64,000 bases of DNA from Pseudomonas sp. TH15 (GCF_016651105.1 NZ_JAEKEL010000001.1:2594001-2658000); one strand, 5' to 3'. Positions 1 to 8,804 are shown, counted from the stretch's first letter. The notes: generated by a model not told the origin, from the sequence alone. A program made the numbers and translations.

Positions 1-536
1 CCGGCACTGCGTTGTCCAGCGTCAGCCTCGGCCTGGGTTGGGATCCGGTAAAGGCCGGTTTTCTCGGCAAACTGATGGGCAATGGCGGTGAGATCGACCT
101 TGATGCTTCGTGCATCCTGCTCGACGGCAGCCTGAAGCCTGTGGACCTGGTCTGGTTCCGTCAGCTCAAATCCCAGGACGGCTCGATCCAGCACTCCGGC
201 GACAACCGCACGGGCGAAGGTGATGGCGACGACGAAACCATCCATGTTGACCTGCAGCGCCTGCCTGCGGTGGTTCAGCACCTGGTGTTCACTGTGAACA
301 GCTTCACCGGGCAGAATTTCGAAAAAGTTGAAAACGCCTACTGCCGCATCGTCAACGCCAGTAACAAGAGCGAACTGGCCCGTTTCAATCTGTCCGAACG
401 TGGCGCTCACACCGGCATCGTCATGGCCAGCCTGTCGCGTGACAGCGATGGCTGGAAGTTCACCGCTATCGGCGAGACCACCCATGGCCGCACCGCGGAT
501 GACCTGATCAACCTGGCCACTCAGGCGCTGCGCTAA
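1..536 (+). CDS. terZ: TerD-family tellurium resistance protein (TerZ-like), 5' end outside window
   Basis: TerD-domain protein, a calcium-binding fold of the tellurite/phage/stress (ter) system thought to work in a membrane-associated complex with TerC. The reading frame is open to the window edge, with codons starting at base 3. Residues such as GTALSSVSLGLGWD show that the usual TerD N-terminal strand lies upstream, so the TTG at 12 is not the start. Family marks are GLGWDP, GGEIDLDASC and the acidic calcium loop DNRTGEGDGDDE. Compared with TerD there is an insert (about 12 residues, Gly/Lys-rich) between GLGWDP and the DLDAS strand, as in TerZ-type proteins. The stop overlaps the next ATG (TAATG), so the two are translationally coupled. 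Assignment to TerZ rather than another TerD paralog is inference. Confidence 0.85.
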   Translation, partial: GTALSSVSLGLGWDPVKAGFLGKLMGNGGEIDLDASCILLDGSLKPVDLVWFRQLKSQDGSIQHSGDNRTGEGDGDDETIHVDLQRLPAVVQHLVFTVNSFTGQNFEKVENAYCRIVNASNKSELARFNLSERGAHTGIVMASLSRDSDGWKFTAIGETTHGRTADDLINLATQALR

Positions 537-1711
537 TGGCGACCCTCGCTCCGGGCGGCAACGCGCCAGTTGCCAGCGGCCCGCTTCGCGTCGACATCAA
601 TTACTCGCCGATTGCCGGCGCCGACATTGATGTCTCGGCCTTCGTTCTGGGAACCACGGCAAAGGTTCGCGGCGATGGCGACATGTGCTTTTACGGTCAG
701 CCGAGTGTGCTCGGCGGTGCGGTGACGTTGTCGGATACTTCGGCCGGTCGCGCGGTGTTCAACGTTGATCTGAGCCGACTCGAACCGGTCGTGGAAAAGG
801 TCGCGCTGACCGCCACGATCTACGAGAACAAAGCCAGCTTTGAGCGTGTCTCGCAGTTGTCGATGGTGGTTTCGGGTGGCGTTGAAGCGCAGATCCCAAC
901 CAGCGGCATGAAAGAAACCGCGTTGATCCTCGGCGAGTTCTATCGTCGTCAGGGCGAGTGGAAATTCCGCTGCGTCGGTCAGGGTTTCAACGGCGGGCTC
1001 GAGCCACTGGCCAAGCATTTCGGTGTGGACGTGGCGGCTCCTGCTCCTGCTCCAGCAGCGGCTCCGACCCCTGCGCCAGTGCCGCCACCTGCACCGGCGG
1101 CGCCGAAGTCGACGATCAGCCTGAGCAAGGTCACTCTCGACAAAACGCGCAGCTCGATCAGCCTGGAGAAGACCGCCGCCGGTTTCGGCGAGATCAAGGT
1201 CAACCTGAACTGGAACAAGCGCAGTTCCGGCGGTTTCTTCAAAAGCAGCTCCTCGATCGACCTGGACGTGGGTTGCCTGTACGAGTTGCAGGACGGTGAA
1301 AAGGGCGTGGTTCAAGCCCTTGGCAACTGCTTCGGCAGCTTGAACCAAGCCCCTTACATCCAGCTGATGGGCGACGACCGTACCGGCTCCGTGGCCGGTG
1401 GCGAATGGCTGCACATCAACGGCACCAAGTGGGCTGAAGTGCGACGGATCCTGATCTTCGCCTTCATCTACGAAGGGGCTCCGAACTGGCGCGAGACCGA
1501 TGGTGTAGTGACCATCTACATCCCGAACCAGCCGGAAATCGAGGTGCGCCTCAATGAAGAGGGCGGACGCGATGGCATGTGTGCCATTGCCATGCTCGAA
1601 AACGTCAACGGCGCCGTCAAGGTTTCCCGGCGGGTGGATTTCCACCGCGGGCATTCGGCGGTGGACAAAGCCTACGGTTGGGGCATGAGCTGGCGTGCCG
1701 GCTCGAAATAG
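536..1711 (+). CDS. terA: TerA-like tellurium resistance protein (two TerD-like domains)
   Basis: 391 aa. The first TerD-like domain covers about residues 10-163 (ADIDVSAFVLG, RRQGEWKFRCVGQGFNGG). A Pro/Ala-rich linker follows at about 165-190, then a second TerA-type domain that begins ISLSKVTLDK and contains IKVNLNWN and DLDVGCLYELQDG. The first domain lacks the acidic DNRTGxGDGDDE loop of TerD, so it has probably lost calcium binding; the second keeps only a short DDRTG. It starts one base inside the stop of the upstream terZ-like gene and is part of the terZ-A-B-C-D-E run. TerA is known from ter operons; its exact biochemical role is unsettled. Confidence 0.85.
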   Translation: MATLAPGGNAPVASGPLRVDINYSPIAGADIDVSAFVLGTTAKVRGDGDMCFYGQPSVLGGAVTLSDTSAGRAVFNVDLSRLEPVVEKVALTATIYENKASFERVSQLSMVVSGGVEAQIPTSGMKETALILGEFYRRQGEWKFRCVGQGFNGGLEPLAKHFGVDVAAPAPAPAAAPTPAPVPPPAPAAPKSTISLSKVTLDKTRSSISLEKTAAGFGEIKVNLNWNKRSSGGFFKSSSSIDLDVGCLYELQDGEKGVVQALGNCFGSLNQAPYIQLMGDDRTGSVAGGEWLHINGTKWAEVRRILIFAFIYEGAPNWRETDGVVTIYIPNQPEIEVRLNEEGGRDGMCAIAMLENVNGAVKVSRRVDFHRGHSAVDKAYGWGMSWRAGSK

Positions 1712-1756
1712 TTACCCAGGCGGGGCTTGGGGCCCCGCCTTTCAGAGGACCTCAAA

Positions 1757-2206
1757 ATGTTTGCATGGCTTAAAGAAAACGCTGCAATGGCACGGGACAA
1801 ACTGACCACTGAGGTCAGCAAGTTCAAAAACCAGAAGTTCATGGATGCCATGACAGCGGCCTGCGCCGTCGTTGCGTCGGCAGACGGTGAGATTTCCTCT
1901 GCCGAGAAAACCAAGATGGCCGGGTTCATCAGCAACTCGCCGGAATTGAAGGTTTTCAACATGACCGAGGTCATCAAGTCCTTCAATGGTCACTGCGAAA
2001 AGTTCGAGTTCGATTATCAGATCGGTCAGGCCGAAGCGCTGAAAACGATCGGCAAGATCAAGGGTGATGCCGGTGCAGGTCGTTTGCTGGTACGTGTCGC
2101 CTGCGCCATCGGCGCGTCGGATGGCAACTTCGATGACAAAGAAAAAGCGGCTTGCCGTCAGATTTGCCTTGAGCTGGGTTTGAACCCGGCTGATTTCGAA
2201 CTTTAA
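1757..2206 (+). CDS. terB: TerB tellurite resistance protein
   Basis: 149 aa, matching TerB (about 150 aa). TerB is a small all-helical cytoplasmic protein that associates with TerC and other ter proteins at the inner membrane. The sequence starts MFAWLKENAAMARDKL, with the TerB-domain region AVVASADGEISSAEK and the second metal-binding-like helix region IGASDGNFDDKEK. Two D-G-x acidic loops in symmetrical positions are typical of the family. The ATG at 1757 is preceded by AGAGGA at a good distance; an in-frame TTG upstream has no such site. It ends at the AAGGAG ribosome site of the next gene. Confidence 0.9.
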   Translation: MFAWLKENAAMARDKLTTEVSKFKNQKFMDAMTAACAVVASADGEISSAEKTKMAGFISNSPELKVFNMTEVIKSFNGHCEKFEFDYQIGQAEALKTIGKIKGDAGAGRLLVRVACAIGASDGNFDDKEKAACRQICLELGLNPADFEL

Positions 2207-2217
2207 GGAGCTGGACC

Positions 2218-3251
2218 TTGGACAGTCACATTGGATTTCCCCGCTGACGATGGCGGTGTTCGTCGGGATCGCGGTGGGCGCGCTGCTGCTCGACATGGTC
2301 ACCCACCGTGGTGACAAACCCATTTCGCTGGCTAAAGCCTCGATCTGGTCGATTTTCTGGATTGCAATCTCGCTGGCGTTTGCAGGTTTCCTGTATTACG
2401 AGCACGGGCCGGAAGTCGCCAGTCTGTTCGTCACCGGTTATGCGCTGGAAAAAGTCCTCAGCGTCGACAACCTGTTTGTGTTCATGGCGATTTTCGCCTG
2501 GTTCAAAGTGCCGGATGGCATGCGCCACCGTGTTCTGTACTGGGGCATCATCGGCGCGATCGTCTTCCGCGGGATCTTCGTTGCGATCGGTACCGGTCTG
2601 CTGGCGTTCGGCCCGTGGGTCGAAATCGTCTTCGCGGTGATCGTCGCCTGGACGGCCATCATGATGTTGCGCAGTGGCGGTGATGACGAGGAAGAGGAAG
2701 ACTATTCCAAGCACATGGCTTACCGCTTCGCGCAAAAACTCTTCCCGGTATGGCCAAAGCTGTACGGCCACAACTTCTTTGTGTCGCGCAAGCAACTCGA
2801 AGTAGAGCTGAAGAAACCTGAGAACCAGGGCATGTCGCTGGCAGCGAAGGGCACCATTTTTGCCACGCCGCTGTTCCTGTGCCTGGTGGTGGCGGAAGTC
2901 TCCGACGTACTGTTCGCCTTCGACTCCGTGCCGGCAGTTATCGCCGTGAGCCGTGAGCCGCTGATCGTGTACTCGGCCATGCTCTTCGCCATTCTGGGTC
3001 TGCGTACCATGTACTTCGTGCTTGAAGCTCTGAAACGCTACCTGGTGCACCTGGAAAAATCGGTCATCGCGCTGCTGTTCTTCATTGCGGTCAAGCTCGG
3101 CTTGAACGCAACGGATCACATGTTCCACCACGGCTACACCATCGATGCGAACACCAGTTTGCTGATCGTAATGGTTGTATTGGCGATCGGTGTTGTCGCC
3201 AGCTTGATCTTCCCCGGAAAGGAAGAAGAAGCACCGGTCGAAAACCAATGA
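2218..3251 (+). CDS. terC: TerC integral membrane protein; start region frameshifted
   Basis: Polytopic inner-membrane protein of the TerC family, the membrane anchor of the ter complex. The body (ATG 2250 onward, 333 aa) has the TerC signature GYALEKVLSVDNLFVF, a second AEVSDVLFAFDSVPAV repeat with paired acidic residues inside the membrane, and about nine hydrophobic segments. A perfect AAGGAG (2205-2210) sits 7 bases before TTG 2218, but that frame reads nine residues (start LDSHIGFP) and stops at 2245-2247. The body frame has no ribosome site near ATG 2250. Adding one C to the C4 run at 2239-2242 would join DSHIGFPP to LTMAVFVG. Either the start has shifted or the base is missing. The family call is certain; the true N-terminus is not. 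Confidence 0.85.
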
Positions 3252-3282
3252 GTAATCGTCTTCACCACAAGGAGTAATACCC

Positions 3283-3858
3283 ATGGCACTGACTCTTCAA
3301 AAGGGTGCAAACCTGTCCCTGACCAAAACCGACCCGAGCCTGAGCAAGATTCTGGTGGGTCTGGGCTGGGATCCGCGAGCAACTGACGGCGCCGAGTTTG
3401 ACCTGGACGCGAGCGCTCTTCTGCTGGGTGCGAACGGCAAGGTCCGCAGCGAAGCCGACTTCATTTTCTACAACCAGCTGAAAAGTCTGGACGGTTCGGT
3501 CGAGCACACTGGCGACAACCGCACAGGCGCTGGCGACGGCGACGACGAAGTGATCAAGGTCGACCTGAGCCGCATTCCGGCTGACGTGGACAAGGTTGTG
3601 TTCATCGTGACCATCCACGACGCCGAGTCGCGCAAGCAGAGCTTCGGTCAGGTCGGTGGTTCGTTCATCCGTGTCGTCAACGACGTGACCAGCACTGAAG
3701 TGGTTCGCTACGACCTGGCGGAAGACGCTTCGACTGAAACGGCGATGGTCTTCGCTGAGCTGTATCGCAACAACGGCGAGTGGAAATTCCGCGCCGTTGG
3801 TCAGGGTTACACCGGTGGCCTGCGCGCCCTGGCTAACAACTACGGCATGAACTTCTAA
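3283..3858 (+). CDS. terD: TerD tellurium resistance protein
   Basis: 191 aa, full-length TerD. It has all the family marks: [13 protein letters not shown] at the N-terminus, [23 protein letters not shown], the calcium-binding loop [12 protein letters not shown], and the C-terminal [16 protein letters not shown]. The ATG is preceded by AAGGAG. It lies 31 bases after terC and 26 bases before terE, so it is almost certainly cotranscribed. It is about 60% alike to TerE by eye, a tandem duplication typical of ter operons. Confidence 0.95.
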   Translation: MALTLQKGANLSLTKTDPSLSKILVGLGWDPRATDGAEFDLDASALLLGANGKVRSEADFIFYNQLKSLDGSVEHTGDNRTGAGDGDDEVIKVDLSRIPADVDKVVFIVTIHDAESRKQSFGQVGGSFIRVVNDVTSTEVVRYDLAEDASTETAMVFAELYRNNGEWKFRAVGQGYTGGLRALANNYGMNF

Positions 3859-3884
3859 ACAACCCCAGCAAAAGGAATCTGAAC

Positions 3885-4463
3885 ATGGCTGTAAGTCTGT
3901 CCAAAGGTGGCAACGTCTCGCTGTCCAAAGAAGCTCCTGGCCTGACCGAAGTGATCGTCGGCCTGGGTTGGGATCCTCGTGTCACTGACGGCACCGAGTT
4001 CGACCTCGACGCATCGATTTTCATCGTTGGTGAAAACGGCAAAGTGCTCGACGACAATGGCTTCATTTTCTACAACAACAAAACTTCCGCCGACGGTTCC
4101 GTCGAGCACATGGGCGACAACCGCTCGGGCGCTGGCGAAGGTGATGACGAGCAAGCCACCGTCAAGCTCAATGGCCTGGCGGCCGCTGTGAAGAAACTGG
4201 TGTTCTCGGTAACCATCCACGACGCCGAAGCACGCAAGCAGAGCTTCGGTCAGGTATCGAACGCCTACATCCGTGTGGTCAACAAGGCTGACGGCAAGGA
4301 ACTGGCTCGCTACGACCTGAGCGAAGATGCTTCCACCGAAACCGCGATGATCTTCGGTGAGCTCTACCGCAACGGTGAAGAGTTCAAGTTCAAGGCGATC
4401 GGCCAAGGTTTCGCCGGCGGCCTCAAGCCTCTGGCTGAAGCCCACGGTGTAAGCATCGGCTAA
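3885..4463 (+). CDS. terE: TerE/TerD-family stress protein
   Basis: 192 aa TerD-domain protein, last gene of the ter run. Family marks: [34 protein letters not shown], the acidic loop [12 protein letters not shown] and the C-terminal [22 protein letters not shown] precedes the ATG. A strong hairpin terminator follows within 20 bases. The name terE rests on operon position and similarity to TerD; the two paralogs cannot be told apart by motifs alone. Confidence 0.9.
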   Translation: MAVSLSKGGNVSLSKEAPGLTEVIVGLGWDPRVTDGTEFDLDASIFIVGENGKVLDDNGFIFYNNKTSADGSVEHMGDNRSGAGEGDDEQATVKLNGLAAAVKKLVFSVTIHDAEARKQSFGQVSNAYIRVVNKADGKELARYDLSEDASTETAMIFGELYRNGEEFKFKAIGQGFAGGLKPLAEAHGVSIG

Positions 4464-4481
4464 CCCGCAAGGGTTGAGAAG

Positions 4482-4505
4482 GCCCCCTCCAAAGGGGGCT
4501 TTTTC
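4482..4505 (+). terminator. Rho-independent terminator of the ter operon
   Basis: A six-pair GCCCCC/GGGGGC stem with a six-base loop is followed by a run of T, immediately downstream of terE. Confidence 0.85.
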
Positions 4506-4562
4506 TTGCCTGTCATTCGGGCAGTACAGAAAGGACAAGGGATAAGGGATAAGGAAATGCAA

Positions 4563-5506
4563 ATGTTTCGTGGAATGTGCGCGGTCGGGGTTCTGGCAAC
4601 GTTGGCGGGCTGTGGTGCCTACGACGATTTCCAGGCCAACAATGCCGTGCAGGAATACCGTGAGTCGTGTTTTGGTAATTACACCAATGAATGCGAAAGC
4701 AAGCTGGTTGATACCAACATCATCATGCTCGAGTTGGCTCGCAGCAATATTGATCGTGAGAAAGACACACTCATAAAAGCGCTGGGTCAGGACGTGTATG
4801 AACGCTTCGTCCCGACCGCCAATGAATTGATTACAGGCTTGATCAAACAGCAAGAAAGCAAACGTCCAGGTTTCTTCGCGCGTTGGTTCCTGGGTGAAGC
4901 CCAGCCGCTCGGCAACACGCGAAATCAACTTTTCCTCGCCTCCGACATGCAGCAACTTACGTCCGTTGTGCTGGAAAAAGTGCGCGGCGAGATGCGCGCT
5001 GAAGCACAGGAACCCCTGTCGCCCACAGCAGCCATTCTGCTCGGCAAAGAGGTCGCTCCCGCCGCTCCCGCCACCGCGGAGCCGGTTGTTACGGCAACAG
5101 CGGCGATGCCCGCAACGCTCGATAGCGCGGTTGACCGCATGATCGCCGCTGAATTGGCCAAGGACGGTGGCGACGAATACAAGGAAGGCCGGCAGGTGGT
5201 TTTTGCCGACCTCAATGACGATGGCGTCAACGACGCCGTGGTTCTTTACACCATCGAAGGGCAGGGGGCGGTAACGGTTACTTCCAGTCCCTTGCCACGT
5301 TCTATGCCGATGCCAATGGCTGGAACTATCGCAGCACGCTCGTCGTGGGATCAGGGGTGCAGAACGTTCAGGTGCTCGATGCGAAAAGACTGGCGCTGAA
5401 AGTGCTGTCTGTCGGCCCTGACGACGCCAACTGCTGCCCGAGCGTCGAAAGCGTCGAACAGTACAAATGGAATGGCTCAACGTTTATCGCGATGCCAAGC
5501 GCTTGA
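4563..5506 (+). CDS. Putative lipoprotein, frameshifted near the 3' end
   Basis: Unrecognised secreted lipoprotein of about 313 aa if the frame is repaired. The N-terminus MFRGMCAVGVLATLAGC is a type II signal with lipobox LAGC. ATG 4563 is preferred over 4557 because AAGGA lies 7 bases upstream. The middle is helical, followed by an Ala/Pro/Thr-rich linker, then DLNDDGVNDAVVLYTIEG, which resembles a calcium-type or integrin-like DxNxDGxxD loop. The original frame runs into low-complexity sequence and stops at 5399. At the G5 run 5264-5268 the -1 frame continues GNGYFQSLATFYADANGWNY and ends naturally at 5504-5506. One extra G would restore one protein. It sits between the ter operon and the opposing terF-like gene; no function is assigned. 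Confidence 0.7.
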
Positions 5507-5542
5507 TTCGGCGCAGGGCTTGAGCGAACACCTGTCCGATAG

Positions 5543-5650
5543 GCCGGCGCGCCGATCGCGGCACTCAACGCGTGCGGGGCGCGGGTCAAACTGGATCGTT
5601 CGGCGCGGTTTGCCGAGATCACGCCGCTGCAGATGTCCGATCTGGACTGA
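5543..5650 (+). pseudogene. Possible 3' gene remnant
   Basis: A 35-codon open stretch reads AGAPIAALNACGARVKLD and continues RSARFAEITPLQMSDLD before TGA 5648. The composition is protein-like, but there is no start codon and a TAG lies directly upstream in the same frame. It looks like the tail of a lost gene between the lipoprotein and the terF-like gene. The parent family is not recognised; chance is a real alternative. Confidence 0.25.
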
Positions 5651-5692
5651 GGGTGATCCCGCGCAGGCTTCAAGGGCTGCGCGGGCCGGGCT

Positions 5693-6943
5693 TCAGCGAA
5701 TAATGCCCTTGGCCTTGGCGTCCTTCAGCCAGATCGGGAACTCGGCCATCAACAGATCGTAGAGTTGTTCTTCCGAGATGTCGTGCAAGTCGTCCAGCGC
5801 GAAGAAGCCGCAGTTGTCGACCACGCGTCCGGGCAGGGTGTCGAGCTTCTCCAGAATCCCGTAGCCCTTGCCGCCGAGCCCGACGAATTGCCAGAAGATC
5901 GGCAGGTGAGCGGCTTCGACCATCAACCGGGTAATCTTGCGGCTTTCCGAGACGCCGCCGTCACTGATGAACAGGACGTACATGGGCGTACCGTCAGCGG
6001 TCAGTTGAAACTGCTCAAGCACCTTTTCGATGACCTTGGGCTCATCGTTGATCCGGCTGCCGAGTTCCCAGTTGCGCCAGCCACGGCTGTCGCTGTCGAT
6101 GAATCCCTTGTGGTTGCTCAGGGTCACTGGCGAGAGCTGCAATGGCTTGGCGCCGAAGGCCCAGCAATCAAGTTCACCATCCTCATCGAACGACACCGCG
6201 AGCGGCAGCAACCGGTCGACGACTTCCTGAACCCGGCCTTTGGCGTACTGATGGTTCATCGAGCCGGAAGCGTCGAGCACCAGCACCACGCGGGCCTTGG
6301 TTTGGGTGAGATTGGCTTTTTCCAGGCTGATCTGCGCTTTCTTGGCCAGGCTGACCAGGTGCGGCGCGGCCGCTGCGATCTTTTTCTCGAGAGAGACTTT
6401 TGCAGGAGTTGACGCGGGTGCTGGTGCAGGGCTTTCAGCCACTTCACCACCGAAGTGATTCACCAGCGCATCGAGGCCTTGGGCGTAACCTTGCAGGTTC
6501 GAGAGCAGGCGCCACTCGCCGTTTTTGCGATACAACTCGGCGACCATGATGGCTTTCTCGGCGCTGAAGGTTGCCCCGGAAAACGCACACTGGGCAACCG
6601 TCTGGCCGGCCGGGTTGGACACGCTGAAGTGACTGGCGCCAATGGCGCTCATCGCCCCGGCGCCATCAATCGAGGCGGTGAACACCAGGCGATCAATGGT
6701 AGCCGGCAATTGCGCGAGGTTGATCTGAAAGCGGCCTTGGTCTTCGATCCTGACGCTGGCACACGGCGTGGTCGGTTGATTGAAGAACACCATGTAGCGG
6801 TCGTCAGACAGCTTGCCTTGGGCGTCGACGCCGAAGCAGACGAAGTCGATGACATCGCTGGACTGAATTTGCATCGCGAGTGTGAGCGATTGTCCCTGGA
6901 GAATGTTTGACAGTGGCAGTCGTTGTCCCTGAGTAATCTGCAT
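5693..6943 (-). CDS. terF: TerF-like protein: TerD domain fused to a von Willebrand A domain
   Basis: 416 aa. The N-terminal TerD-like domain spans about residues 1-165 (ends GEWRLLSNLQGYAQGLDAL). A Pro/Ala-rich linker at about 170-182 leads to a vWA domain from about 215 to the end. The metal-ion-dependent adhesion motif DASGSM is at 224-229, with GTPMYVLFISDGG and GLGGKGYGILEKLD later. TerF-type proteins are standard partners in ter clusters; the vWA part suggests assembly of a multiprotein complex. It is transcribed towards the ter operon, so it is not in that transcript. The TerD half lacks the full acidic calcium loop. The start MQITQGQRLPL is preceded by AAGGAA. Confidence 0.88.
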   Translation of the reverse strand: MQITQGQRLPLSNILQGQSLTLAMQIQSSDVIDFVCFGVDAQGKLSDDRYMVFFNQPTTPCASVRIEDQGRFQINLAQLPATIDRLVFTASIDGAGAMSAIGASHFSVSNPAGQTVAQCAFSGATFSAEKAIMVAELYRKNGEWRLLSNLQGYAQGLDALVNHFGGEVAESPAPAPASTPAKVSLEKKIAAAAPHLVSLAKKAQISLEKANLTQTKARVVLVLDASGSMNHQYAKGRVQEVVDRLLPLAVSFDEDGELDCWAFGAKPLQLSPVTLSNHKGFIDSDSRGWRNWELGSRINDEPKVIEKVLEQFQLTADGTPMYVLFISDGGVSESRKITRLMVEAAHLPIFWQFVGLGGKGYGILEKLDTLPGRVVDNCGFFALDDLHDISEEQLYDLLMAEFPIWLKDAKAKGIIR

Positions 6944-7051
6944 CGTGCTTCCTTGATGGATGATCAGTTGCCTCGGCGCCCAAAGAACAGGCGCCGAGCC
7001 GCGCGCGCATTATCACTCTAAATCTGTACAAATCGGTTGAAAGGTTTGCCC

Positions 7052-7780
7052 TCAGCGCTGCACTGAAACCAGCAACATCATCGGCCGTTCACGTTCCTCG
7101 GCCAGCGCCGGTTGCGCCGCCACGTCGGCATCGCTCGGCCCCCATTCGTTGACGTGACGAATCGTGAAACCTGCGCCAATCAACGTGTTCAGCAGTGTGC
7201 CGAGCGTGCGGTGCTGTTTGATCACGCCCTCGGCCAACCAGTTGGTTACCCGCTCGCCTTCCCTCTGATAGCTGTCGAGCGGCCAGCGTTTATGGCCTTC
7301 GCTGTCGATCAGCCAACCGGGGTTGCGCGGCGCCATGAAGATCGGGTGTTCGATGGAAAAGACAAAGTGCGCGCCCGGTTTCAACGCCGCGTACAGATGT
7401 GCAAACAGCCCTGGCAGATCCTTTATGTAGTGCAGCGCCAGGGAGCTGTAGGCCAGGTCGAAATGGCAAGCGGGCAGATCGAGTTGTTCAAGGTCGGCAC
7501 GCTCGTAGCGGATGTTCGCTGCGGAAGTGGTATTGCGTGCCCGTTCCAGCATCTTCTGCGAGACATCCAGGCCCAGCACGTCGGCGGCGCCGTTCTCGCT
7601 GGCCCAGCGGCTGAACCAGCCATAACCGCAGCCCAGATCGACCACTTGCAAACCGTGCAGTGACGGCAGCAGCGCCTTGAGCGCCGGCCATTCCGGCGCG
7701 GCATCAAGGCCGCCGATAGAGCGGTTCATCTGGCTGTAGCCCTGGAAAAATTCGGGATCGTCGTAGATGTTTTGCGTCAT
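7052..7780 (-). CDS. Class I SAM-dependent methyltransferase
   Basis: 242 aa, soluble. SAM-binding motif I is VVDLGCGYGWFSRWA at about residues 46-60, the acidic motif II region is VLGLDVSQKML, and LAYSSLALHYI follows in the motif IV position. This is the UbiE/Methyltransf_11 type of small-molecule methyltransferase. The substrate cannot be told from sequence. It stands alone between terF and a long non-coding stretch. The start MTQNIYDDPEFF is a common N-terminus for this group. Confidence 0.85.
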   Translation of the reverse strand: MTQNIYDDPEFFQGYSQMNRSIGGLDAAPEWPALKALLPSLHGLQVVDLGCGYGWFSRWASENGAADVLGLDVSQKMLERARNTTSAANIRYERADLEQLDLPACHFDLAYSSLALHYIKDLPGLFAHLYAALKPGAHFVFSIEHPIFMAPRNPGWLIDSEGHKRWPLDSYQREGERVTNWLAEGVIKQHRTLGTLLNTLIGAGFTIRHVNEWGPSDADVAAQPALAEERERPMMLLVSVQR

Positions 7781-8140
7781 GGTGAAATGCTCTTTTGATT
7801 TCGGTCGTCAGCGGCGCAGTGGCCGCGATTGGAATCCCTCGAAAGTGAAGGCGCGTATTCGTCGATGGCCGCGCAGGGGGAGGGGCGTGGTCGATGGGGA
7901 AATGCTAGTTGGTTGGGCGGGAGGTGAAAACCGATGGAGTGTTGTGGATCTGTAATATCGGAAAAATCGCTATGTGTTATCGCCGTATAAACGTATTCCG
8001 AGTGGCGTGTTTCAAGTCGTGCAGTGTTACGTCCCGAAGGCTACAGCGCCTTGCGTCGTTGCCTACACGTAAGCCAGAATCCGCCGGCTTGTGCGCCTTG
8101 GGGGTCGCCGGTAACTTTGTTCGCATCACTGATTTCCAGT
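7781..8140. other. Intergenic stretch without recognised gene
   Basis: No convincing coding frame, RNA gene or repeat is seen here. The 3' half runs into the structured leader of the next gene. It probably holds the promoter of the methyltransferase (minus strand) and of the leader transcript (plus strand), but no clear -35/-10 pair is evident. Confidence 0.5.
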
Positions 8141-8355
8141 GATCGGGTTTAGTAGCCCGGCTCGATCCCTCTCATACGGTTGCACAAGCGTCGTTCAGTC
8201 AGGCTCTCGCCTGCACTTGATGGTAGCTGTGCGCATGGCATCCTCGGATGCGCCGGATTTGAGGTGGGTATCCGGTCTACTAACTTGCGCACAGCTGCCA
8301 CCCTTCCGTTTAGTAGCGAGACAGGTTGCAGCTCTACTTAGAGGTGTACCCCCTT
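8141..8355 (+). ncRNA. Highly structured 5' leader / candidate cis-regulatory RNA of the DUF6124-type gene
   Basis: Nested inverted repeats are visible. A 15-base arm at 8221-8235 pairs with 8286-8300 with only one G-U pair. Inside it lie GCATCC/GGATGC (8238-8243 with 8246-8251) and CCGGAT/ATCCGG (8253-8258 with 8270-8275), giving a branched fold. On both sides the string GTTTAGTAG occurs (8147-8155 and 8308-8316), each flanked by short complementary bases (GGG/CCC and CG/CG), like two small hairpins with the same loop. The element ends at the start codon. From memory similar leaders precede related genes in other Pseudomonas; I cannot verify this here. The function is inference. Confidence 0.5.
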
Positions 8356-8718
8356 ATGTTCAAAATTACGCCAAATCCACCGGAAACCGATCCGGCATCC
8401 CCCTACGAATCACCCAACTCAAAGAAATTCCACGAAGCCGCCGAACACGCCCTCGACCACTATCTCAGCCCTACGGCCAGAATCATGGGTTCCACCCACG
8501 AAACCGAACCGATGTACCTCGCCAACCCTGCCTACGACACCGAATCTCTGCTGGCCAACGCCAGCGAAACACTCGGCTCGGCCACCACCATGCTCAGCAA
8601 CTTCGCCGCGCTGCTGGACACCTCACACCGCAAGACCGCACTCGGTATCGCGCAGGTTGTGATGTTGGGCGAATTGGCGGTGAATCAGGCCCTGGATAAG
8701 GTTGTGCCGGCTGAGTAA
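8356..8718 (+). CDS. DUF6124-type hypothetical protein
   Basis: 120 aa, cytoplasmic, Pseudomonas-restricted hypothetical. It begins MFKITPNPPETDP, the characteristic opening of the DUF6124 (formerly DUF3077-like) family. The C-terminal half is helical and Ala/Leu-rich (LLANASETLGSATTMLSNFA, then AQVVMLGELAVNQALDKV). There is no catalytic motif or membrane segment. It lies behind a long folded leader and before a bidirectional terminator, so it is a single-gene unit. Function unknown. Confidence 0.8.
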   Translation: MFKITPNPPETDPASPYESPNSKKFHEAAEHALDHYLSPTARIMGSTHETEPMYLANPAYDTESLLANASETLGSATTMLSNFAALLDTSHRKTALGIAQVVMLGELAVNQALDKVVPAE

Positions 8719-8752
8719 TCAAAAAATCGTCGATTTGTAGCAGACACAAAAA

Positions 8753-8778
8753 AACCGGCTTTAAGGGCCGGTTTTTTA
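8753..8778. terminator. Bidirectional terminator between DUF6124 gene and hicB
   Basis: A seven-pair AACCGGC/GCCGGTT stem is flanked by a run of A on one side and T on the other. It serves the plus-strand DUF6124 gene and the converging minus-strand hicB. Confidence 0.8.
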
Positions 8779-8804
8779 TAGTTGCGCCTACGAACATTCA
8801 CGAT

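Noticed and set aside
2226..3284. Long minus-strand frame opposite terC
   Set aside because: The product is His/Gln/Arg-rich with no family features; the plus-strand TerC is unmistakable. It is a shadow of high-GC coding.
3855..5480. Long minus-strand frame opposite terE and the lipoprotein
   Set aside because: It spans two real plus-strand genes and a terminator; no ribosome site and no recognisable domain.
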